From the NCBI RefSeq assembly GCF_026017845.1, contig NZ_CP100416.1:7908430-7972429 (forward strand): a stretch of DNA of 64,000 nt. The letters run 5' to 3'. Shown in pieces: positions 58,776 through 64,000 of the stretch. A program made the translations under genes and the position numbers. The notes under the pieces were generated by a model, which saw only the letters and a list, made by a program, of their open reading frames with translations, ran no database searches and was not told the DNA's origin. Source of the stretch: Amycolatopsis mediterranei. GTDB taxonomy: Bacteria > Actinomycetota > Actinomycetes > Mycobacteriales > Pseudonocardiaceae. Numbering within the stretch: the first letter of the stretch is position 1; every line of letters begins with the position of its first letter.

Positions 58776-59507
58776 TCAACCCGAAATCTCCGGATTGCGC
58801 AGTTCGTCCAGTCGGTGCGTGAGCCCGTCGAGGCACCGCCGGACCGCGTAGTCGTAGAGCTGCGCGTAATAGCCCGAAGCGAGGTCCGGGTCACCCATCA
58901 GGTCGTGCATCGCCGCGCCCAGCTCGGCCATCCCCGGCAGGTCGGCCCGCTCGCGGTAGGTCGCGTACTCCTCGGTGTTGTCGATCCGGAGCGCGAGCGC
59001 GCCGTCGCGGTCGTCCTCCATCGCGACGAACTGGCACGCGGTCATCAGCAGCAGGTTGTAGGCCAGCACGCTTTCGCGGCCGAACCCGGCGGTCAGCAGC
59101 ACGCCGACGCCCGCGTCGATGGTGCGCGTGGCCGCTTTGACGGACGGGCCGAACAGCGCCAGCCGCCGCGCGCAGCCCGGGTAGGTCCGCAGCACCGCGC
59201 GCAGGCCGGCCAGCAGCTCGGTGAACCACTCCTGCCACGGCAGCTGCTCGGCCGGCAGCTCCAGCAGCCCGACGACCCGGTCGACGACGGCGTTCACCAC
59301 CGCGTCCCGGTCGCCGACGTGGTGGTAGATCACCGCCGGGTAGGCCTCGACCGAGCGGGCGAGCTCCCGCAGTGTCCAGTTGTCGAGGCCGCGCTGGGCG
59401 GTGAGGGCCGTGGCCGCGCTGACGATGCAGTCGGCCGTCAGCGCCGGCAGTCCCGCCGCGGCCCGCGACCGAGGGCGGTGTCCCGTGCCCGAGGATGAAG
59501 TCGGCAT
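58776..59507 (-). CDS. TetR-family transcriptional regulator
   Basis: 243 residues: helix-turn-helix (DCIVSAATALTAQRGLDNWTLRELARSVEAYPAVIYHHVGDRDAV) near residues 25-75, then a TetR_C-type ligand domain. The ATG at 59507 has TACCGT 8 bases upstream, so translation is probably leaderless; an open frame 58 codons further upstream is non-coding in character. It is divergent from an alpha/beta hydrolase gene with 67 bases between starts, a common TetR-target layout. Confidence 0.87.
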   Translation of the reverse strand: MPTSSSGTGHRPRSRAAAGLPALTADCIVSAATALTAQRGLDNWTLRELARSVEAYPAVIYHHVGDRDAVVNAVVDRVVGLLELPAEQLPWQEWFTELLAGLRAVLRTYPGCARRLALFGPSVKAATRTIDAGVGVLLTAGFGRESVLAYNLLLMTACQFVAMEDDRDGALALRIDNTEEYATYRERADLPGMAELGAAMHDLMGDPDLASGYYAQLYDYAVRRCLDGLTHRLDELRNPEISG

Positions 59508-59524
59508 GGGGTGTAACGGTATCC

Positions 59525-59543
59525 GCACCGCCCGTGCCGGTGC
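59525..59543. promoter_or_regulatory. Inverted repeat in the TetR-hydrolase divergent promoter
   Basis: GCACCG (59525-59530) and CGGTGC (59538-59543) with a 7-base spacer lie between the divergent starts, next to the TetR -10 box. Candidate TetR operator by position. Confidence 0.45.
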
Positions 59544-59574
59544 CAGCTCCGCGCGGGTACGGCAGGATCGGGGT

Positions 59575-60441
59575 ATGGCACGCGCACAGGCCAACGGTCT
59601 CGAGCTCGAGTACGGCACTTTCGGCGATCCGGCGGCTCCGCCGCTGGTCCTGGTGATGGGCCTCGGTGCCCAGATGATCACCTGGGAGGACGGGTTCTGC
59701 GAACTGCTCGCCGGCCGCGGGTTCTTCGTCGTGCGTTACGACAACCGGGATGTCGGGCTCTCGACGTGGCTCGACCACCTGCCCCCGCCGGACCTGGCCG
59801 CGCTGGCGGCCGGCGATCTGTCGAGTGCGCCGTACACGCTGTCGGACATGGCCGACGACGCCGTCGGGCTGTTCGACGCGCTCGGCATCGAGAAGGCCCA
59901 CGTGGTGGGGGCGTCGATGGGCGGGATGATCGTGCAGCAGCTGGCCATCGACCACCCGGACCGGCTGCGGTCGGTCACGTCGATCATGTCGACCACTGGC
60001 GACCCGGCGGTGGGACAGGCCGAGCCGTGGGCGCTGGCGATGCTGACCCGGCCGCCGGCCGGCACCCGCGAACAGGCCATCGCCGACAGCGTCGAGGGCT
60101 ACCGGCGGCTCGGCTCCCCCGGCTACCCGGACGACGAAGCGTTCCTGCTGGCCAAGGCGACCCTGCACTACGACCGCGCCCGCCACCCGGTGGGCACGCT
60201 GCGCCATGCGGCGGCGGTCATGGCGTCCGGCGACCGCACGGCCGGGCTGCATTCGGTGCGCCTGCCGGCCCTGGTCGTCCACGGCGACGCCGACCCGCTG
60301 ATCAACGTGAGCGGCGGCAAGGCGACGGCCGAGGCGATCCCGGGCGCGGAGCTGGTCGTGATCCCGGGTATGGGGCACAACCTGCCGCGCGCGGTCTGGC
60401 CCGAGCTCGCCGACGCGATCGGCCGCGTGACGGGTAAATAG
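59575..60441 (+). CDS. Alpha/beta hydrolase
   Basis: 288 residues with the full set: oxyanion region VMGLGAQMITW, nucleophile elbow GASMGGMI (about residue 115), acid in VHGDADPLINV and His in PGMGHNLP. The VRYDNRDVGLS segment is typical of the group that includes aclacinomycin methylesterase RdmC-like enzymes. The ATG at 59575 follows GGATCGGGG. Probably controlled by the divergent TetR. Substrate unknown. Confidence 0.88.
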   Translation: MARAQANGLELEYGTFGDPAAPPLVLVMGLGAQMITWEDGFCELLAGRGFFVVRYDNRDVGLSTWLDHLPPPDLAALAAGDLSSAPYTLSDMADDAVGLFDALGIEKAHVVGASMGGMIVQQLAIDHPDRLRSVTSIMSTTGDPAVGQAEPWALAMLTRPPAGTREQAIADSVEGYRRLGSPGYPDDEAFLLAKATLHYDRARHPVGTLRHAAAVMASGDRTAGLHSVRLPALVVHGDADPLINVSGGKATAEAIPGAELVVIPGMGHNLPRAVWPELADAIGRVTGK

Positions 60442-60521
60442 CGCGTAAAGATCCCTGGGCCCGGTGTAGGGAAAGTGTCCGGGGTCACGCTCGTCGTCGT
60501 CCCCGGGCCTGGACTGGATGG

Positions 60522-60917
60522 ATGACAGAGGACTTCGGGTTCCCGTTCGGCTGCGTGGCCGCGGTCGCCGCGGTGGTCGTGGCGGACCTGGCCGGAGCGA
60601 CGGGTCATCCCTGGTACGCGCTGGTCACCCTGGGAGCGGTCGTCCTGTCGGCCGCCTACCGCAGTTCCCCGGCGGCGGCGGTGGGCGTCGCGGTGATCGC
60701 CTGGGCCCTGCACACGGGTTTCGTGCTCGGCCGCTTCGGCGAGCTCACCTTCGACCGCGCTTCCGCCCTCGCCGCCCTGGTCCTGGCTTGCGCCGTGGTC
60801 ACCGGCGCCCTCGCCCGCACCGTGTCGCCCCCGCAATCACGCGTGTCGTCCGTCCAGGTACGCGAGTCGTCCGTCCAGGTACGCGAGTTCGCCGGCCGGG
60901 TCCTCCGGGTCCCGTGA
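60522..60917 (+). CDS. Small membrane protein with repeat-derived C-terminus
   Basis: 131 residues. Three to four hydrophobic helices fill residues 8-100 (VAAVAAVVVADLAGATG, ALVTLGAVVLSAAY, AVGVAVIAWALHTGF, ALAALVLACAVVTGAL). The function is not recognised. After about residue 99 the coding sequence runs into the 21-bp repeat array, giving the heptad-like repeats SSVQVRE SSVQVRE; the array has invaded or extended the C-terminus. An ATG at 60522 is used without a clear ribosome site. Confidence 0.65.
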   Translation: MTEDFGFPFGCVAAVAAVVVADLAGATGHPWYALVTLGAVVLSAAYRSSPAAAVGVAVIAWALHTGFVLGRFGELTFDRASALAALVLACAVVTGALARTVSPPQSRVSSVQVRESSVQVREFAGRVLRVP

Positions 60918-61039
60918 CCGGAAGGTCGGCTCGCGTACCTGAAGGGTCGACCTGCGTACCTGGAGGGTCGGCTTGCGTACCTGGACGGACGACACGCGTA
61001 CCCCGGGGGACGACACGCGTACCTGGGTGGACGACGCGT
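60820..61039. repeat. Array of nine 21-bp repeats, three inverted then six forward
   Basis: Inverted units occupy 60820-60840, 60841-60861 and 60862-60882; a degenerate zone follows, and forward units run contiguously from 60914, 60935, 60956, 60977, 60998 and 61019 to 61039. Most units read GTACCTGGAnG then GGnCGrCnCGC; the first inverted unit is of the GTGATTG type seen at 52901-53033. The array covers the 3' end of the small membrane protein gene and touches the stop of the convergent PucR gene. Confidence 0.9.
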
Positions 61040-62277
61040 CAGCGGCGGGGGAGGGCGGCGCGGCGGGCGGCCGAGGCCGCGATGATGCGGGGCAGGCCGG
61101 CCGGGTGGAGCGGGTCGATGCCCGTGAGGTCGCGGACGCGGCGGAGGCGGTAGTCGACCGTGTTGGGGTGGACGTGGAGCTGGGCCGCCGTGCGGCGGCG
61201 GTTGGTGTCCAGCGCCAGGTAGGTGTCCAGCGTCTCGACCAGCTCCGGGTGCGCTTCCAGCGGGTCGAGCGCCGCCGCGAGGCGGTCGCGGGCCGCTCCC
61301 GGGCGGGTCAGCTGGTACTCCACCAGGACGTCGTCGAGGCGGTACAGCCCCGGCGGCCGGCCGAACCACCGCAGCACGTCCAGCACCTCGCCGGTCTGCG
61401 CGGCCACCGCCCGGACCTCGGCCGGCGCCGCCGGTTCCGCCGCCGCCAGCACGGTCACCCCCGCCGCGCGCCCGGCCGCGTCGAGCACCGCGTGCCACTC
61501 CGGAACCGAGGCCAACCGGCCGGCCACCGGGAGCAGGACGAGCCCGCCGGGACCGTCCAGGGACGCCAGCACGCCGTCACCGCACGCCTGGTCGAACGCC
61601 GCCAGGAACCGGCGGAGCTTGCGGCGGACGGCGATCTCGGCGTCCACCCCCGGCGACTCCTCGTCGGCGTGCGGCCCGAGTTCGACGCTCAGCACGACGT
61701 ACCGCGCGGGCAGCGTGATCCCGGCGCTGCGGGCGACGACGTCGACCGGGCCGCCGTCGACGAGCACCGACAGCAGCGTCCGGCGCGCGGTGTGCTCCTG
61801 CCCGACCTTCGTCCGCAGCTCCTCCAGGTACCCGCGGGTGACCGCGCCGGTGACCGTGCCGACGAACGCCAGCACCCGGTCCGCGACTTCGAGGAGATCG
61901 GCGACGTCCGCACTGCCCGACAGAGCGGCGCCGACGGCGAAGATCTCCCGCGCGCCGACGTGGTACGCGGTCAGCACGGCCTCCAGCGGGAAGCCCTCCT
62001 CCGCGCGGCGGACCGCGGACGCGCCGACCTGCCGCAGCTCGGCCGCGTTCAGCTCGCGGTTCTCGCGCAGGCTGCGCGCGAACGCCCGCACCGCCTGCCG
62101 CGTGATGCCCGCGATGTCGCCGGCCAGTTCCTCGACCGGGAGCCGCCGGTAGTCCGCGACCTCGGCCTGGATGCGCGCGAGCACCCGGGCGATCAGCTCG
62201 GGCTCCTCCCGGGTGAGCCGCTCGTGCACGCGCTGCCCGCCGAGGGCGAGATCCCCGCCGGGCTTGTGCTCCGTCAC
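61039..62277 (-). CDS. PucR/CdaR-type transcriptional regulator
   Basis: 412 residues: an N-terminal all-helical RsbRD-like region (about 1-150), a central GGDEF-like/purine-type region, and the C-terminal PucR helix-turn-helix (LDTYLALDTNRRRTAAQLHVHPNTVDYRLRRVRDLTG). The group regulates purine or amino-acid catabolism and secondary metabolism in actinobacteria. GGGGGA lies 6 bases before the GTG at 62277. It is divergent from the SGNH hydrolase gene with about 120 bases between starts, a possible target. Confidence 0.87.
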   Translation of the reverse strand: MTEHKPGGDLALGGQRVHERLTREEPELIARVLARIQAEVADYRRLPVEELAGDIAGITRQAVRAFARSLRENRELNAAELRQVGASAVRRAEEGFPLEAVLTAYHVGAREIFAVGAALSGSADVADLLEVADRVLAFVGTVTGAVTRGYLEELRTKVGQEHTARRTLLSVLVDGGPVDVVARSAGITLPARYVVLSVELGPHADEESPGVDAEIAVRRKLRRFLAAFDQACGDGVLASLDGPGGLVLLPVAGRLASVPEWHAVLDAAGRAAGVTVLAAAEPAAPAEVRAVAAQTGEVLDVLRWFGRPPGLYRLDDVLVEYQLTRPGAARDRLAAALDPLEAHPELVETLDTYLALDTNRRRTAAQLHVHPNTVDYRLRRVRDLTGIDPLHPAGLPRIIAASAARRAALPRR

Positions 62278-62398
62278 AACCGATCCCCCCGTTCTCTGCC
62301 CGCATTCCCAGTCAATCGAGCCACGCCCGGTGCCGATGGTGTCACGGAGACCAACAGTCGGCACTGCATCAAGAGAACAGCGTGTCAAGGAGGACGGC

Positions 62399-63250
62399 GT
62401 GCGAGTGAGAACGACGGCGTTCATCGCGATCATGGTCACCGCGCTGGCGGGCGCGACGGCGGTCCCGGCGGCGGCGGGCACCGCCGGGGAATACGTGGCA
62501 CTGGGGGATTCGGCGGCGGCCGGGCCGCTGATCCTCCCGCCCGACCTCTCCTCCCCCGGCTGCCTCCGCTCCCTGGCGAACTACCCGCACGTCGCCGCGA
62601 AAGAACTCGGCGTGCCGCTGACGGACGTCACCTGTTCGGGCGCGACGACGGCGGACATGACCGCCCCGCAGCAGACGTCGGCCGGCGCCGTGCCGCCGCA
62701 GCTGGACGCGCTCGGCGCGCAGACCCGCACGGTGACCGTGACGATCGGCGGCAACGACGTCGGCCTGGTCGGGGCCGCGACGAGCTGCATCAACCTGCTG
62801 CCCGGCATCAACCCCGACTGCGTCGACCGGTACACCGCCGGCGGCCACGACCAGCTGGCCGAGAAGATCGCCGCGTTCGAGCCCGTGTGGGGCGCGCTGC
62901 TCGACGCGATCCACGCGAAGGCGCCGGACGCCGACGTCTTCGTGGCCGGCTACGGCACCTACCTGCCGCACAACGGCTGCTGGCCGATCGCGCCACTGAC
63001 GCCCCGCGACGCGAACTACATCCAGGGCAGCATCGACAAGACGAACGCCGCGCTGGCCCGGCAGGCCGCCGCGCACGACGCGCACTACATCGACGTCCGG
63101 ACGGCCTCGATCGGGCACGACGTCTGCAAGCTGCCCGGCGTGAAGTGGTTCGAGAGCGTGATCCCCACGTCGGTCGCCGCGCCGATGCACCCGAACGCCG
63201 ACGGCATGGCCGCGATCGGCGGGCTGGTCGCCGCCGCGATCAGCGGCTGA
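62399..63250 (+). CDS. Secreted SGNH/GDSL-family hydrolase
   Basis: 283 residues with a signal peptide (about 1-26, ending PAAAGTAG). SGNH blocks are present: block I ALGDSAAAG with the nucleophile Ser, block III IGGNDVG, and block V HPNADG with the catalytic His; several Cys pairs suggest extracellular disulfides, as in Streptomyces secreted lipase (SCO7513-type). AAGGAGGA lies 4 bases before the GTG. It is probably an extracellular lipase or esterase. The 3' end overlaps the convergent PPOX gene by 11 bases. Confidence 0.9.
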   Translation: MRVRTTAFIAIMVTALAGATAVPAAAGTAGEYVALGDSAAAGPLILPPDLSSPGCLRSLANYPHVAAKELGVPLTDVTCSGATTADMTAPQQTSAGAVPPQLDALGAQTRTVTVTIGGNDVGLVGAATSCINLLPGINPDCVDRYTAGGHDQLAEKIAAFEPVWGALLDAIHAKAPDADVFVAGYGTYLPHNGCWPIAPLTPRDANYIQGSIDKTNAALARQAAAHDAHYIDVRTASIGHDVCKLPGVKWFESVIPTSVAAPMHPNADGMAAIGGLVAAAISG

Positions 63251-63758
63251 AGTCCCAGCGCGCGGCACCGTGCGGCTCGGCGGTGGCGACGCCGACCGCC
63301 CGGTGCAGCGTGAGCCGGTACAGGTGCCAGGGCGCCGGCCCGGCGCTCGCCGCCATGAACGGCGCGTTGAACCCGCCGTCCTCCACCGTCGCGGGCCAGC
63401 CGCCCTCGCGGTAGACGGCCGCCACCCGCTCCAGGACCTCGGGTTCGGCGACCCGGTGGGCCTCCCCTTCCATCGTGAGGTCGAGGCCGCGCAGCCGCAC
63501 CGACACGCTGCACGCCGGGTTCGCCGCCAGGTTGCGGGCCCGGCGCGTGCCCGGCCCGCTCACGAAGTACAGGGTGTCGTCCACCCAGATGGCGCCGACG
63601 CCGGCGGCGTGCGGACGCCCGTCGGGGCGGACGGTCCCGACGAAGAACGTCAGGTCCTCCTTGGGGGTCTGGGTGGCGAGGAGGTCGCGCGCCCTGCTCC
63701 ACGGCAGCGCCGCGGACCCGGATCGGTCGAGGTTCTGGGTTGCTGTCGGTTCCGTCAT
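63240..63758 (-). CDS. Pyridoxamine 5'-phosphate oxidase-like flavin/F420-binding protein
   Basis: 172 residues with the split barrel of the PPOX family: FVGTVRPDGRPHAAGVGAIWVDDTLYFVSGPGTRRARNLAANPACSVSV is the typical core. It may bind FMN or F420. The ATG lies 2 bases after the stop of the upstream luciferase-type oxidoreductase gene, so the two form an operon, which favours an F420-linked function. Substrate unknown. Confidence 0.85.
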   Translation of the reverse strand: MTEPTATQNLDRSGSAALPWSRARDLLATQTPKEDLTFFVGTVRPDGRPHAAGVGAIWVDDTLYFVSGPGTRRARNLAANPACSVSVRLRGLDLTMEGEAHRVAEPEVLERVAAVYREGGWPATVEDGGFNAPFMAASAGPAPWHLYRLTLHRAVGVATAEPHGAARWDFSR

Positions 63759-63760
63759 GC

Positions 63761-64000
63761 CTACGCGTCGAACGGGACGGCCGCGGATCGACACGCGGCG
63801 AGGGTTTTCTCGCCGCCGGGATCGTCGTCGCTGGTCGCGGGCACGATCGCCAGCTCGTCGACGCCCGCGGCCGCGTACGAGCCGATCTTCGCCGCGATCT
63901 CGTCGCGGGAGCCGAACAGCCCGACCGCGGCGATGGCTTCGGCGGGCACCGCGGCCAGGAGCTCGCGCGGGTGCGGCCGGGTGCGGGCGAAGTCGATCAG
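63761..64000 (-). CDS. Luciferase-like (LLM class) F420-type oxidoreductase, C-terminal part
   Basis: The last 79 residues of a gene that starts beyond the right edge. RPHPRELLAAVPAEAIAAVGLFGSRDEIAAKI and AAGVDELAIVP are typical of the end of bacterial-luciferase-type TIM-barrel oxidoreductases using F420 or FMN, in which this region checks flux into the active site loop. It is 2 bases upstream of the PPOX gene. Confidence 0.75.
   Translation of the reverse strand: MIDFARTRPHPRELLAAVPAEAIAAVGLFGSRDEIAAKIGSYAAAGVDELAIVPATSDDDPGGEKTLAACRSAAVPFDA

Overview
The window is about 72% GC DNA with dense, tightly overlapping genes (many ATGA/GTGA stop-start overlaps), frequent GTG starts, and many starts that sit 6-8 bases behind a TANNNT -10 box, which is the leaderless pattern of actinobacteria. 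Coenzyme F420 genes (fbiC, a Ddn-like reductase, a luciferase-type oxidoreductase), SCO6745-like, PucR and ROK regulators and the overall gene content point to a filamentous actinomycete of the Pseudonocardiaceae, most like Amycolatopsis. The genus is an inference; no rRNA gene lies inside the window, although an rRNA operon leader runs off its left edge.

Layout. 0-2 kb: minus-strand rRNA leader with boxA, then an alpha/beta hydrolase-SDR pair. 2-7.7 kb: secreted polysaccharide lyase-like protein, a degenerate IS1634-type transposase homologue, fbiC and a lipoprotein. 7.8-13 kb: a 2-oxoglutarate oxygenase, methyltransferase and carnitine-type O-acyltransferase cassette, converging on an esterase-methyltransferase pair. 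13-27 kb: an alpha-glucan utilisation region with two secreted GH87 alpha-1,3-glucanases, a two-component system, a membrane protein whose reading frame runs antisense through the kinase gene, a LacI repressor, a sugar ABC importer and a GH13 glucosidase. 27-32.5 kb: a lasso peptide locus (49-residue precursor, cyclase, fused RRE-protease) converging on a STAND regulator with a cyclase-like head. 32.6-35.5 kb: a ROK regulator and a GT-B-like protein that share a matching palindromic operator. 35.5-46.7 kb: LVIVD-repeat protein, orphan peptide-binding lipoprotein, LysR regulator with a PRISE-type reductase, SDR, secreted S8/S53-type peptidase, GNAT, dihydrolipoyl dehydrogenase, acylglycerolphosphate acyltransferase and an F420-type reductase. 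46.9-50.9 kb: a LacI-controlled DUF993/sugar isomerase operon and an IclR regulator. 50.9-53.9 kb: second two-component system and an SCO6745-like protein. 54-58.7 kb: lysine permease-davA-davB operon (lysine to 5-aminovalerate) with a TetR regulator. 58.8-64 kb: TetR/hydrolase divergent pair, small membrane protein, PucR regulator, SGNH hydrolase, PPOX protein and a truncated F420-type oxidoreductase.

How the parts work together. The GH87 enzymes would cut alpha-1,3-glucan (fungal wall or bacterial biofilm polymer) outside the cell, the ABC system would import the oligosaccharides and GH13 would finish them inside, under LacI control. The lasso genes form one minus-strand operon from a well-formed promoter; the predicted core is GNGNGSVDKSSQED with a Gly1-Asp8 ring. 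The dav operon would import lysine, oxidatively decarboxylate it to 5-aminovaleramide and hydrolyse that to 5-aminovalerate.

Beyond genes, the most unusual signals are two clusters of contiguous 21-bp repeats in forward and inverted orientation, each filling a convergent intergenic gap and running into the flanking stop codons (52.9 and 60.8-61.0 kb), and two related long palindromes with one-base loops (7.1 and 50.06 kb), the second flanked by a duplicated gene 3' end.
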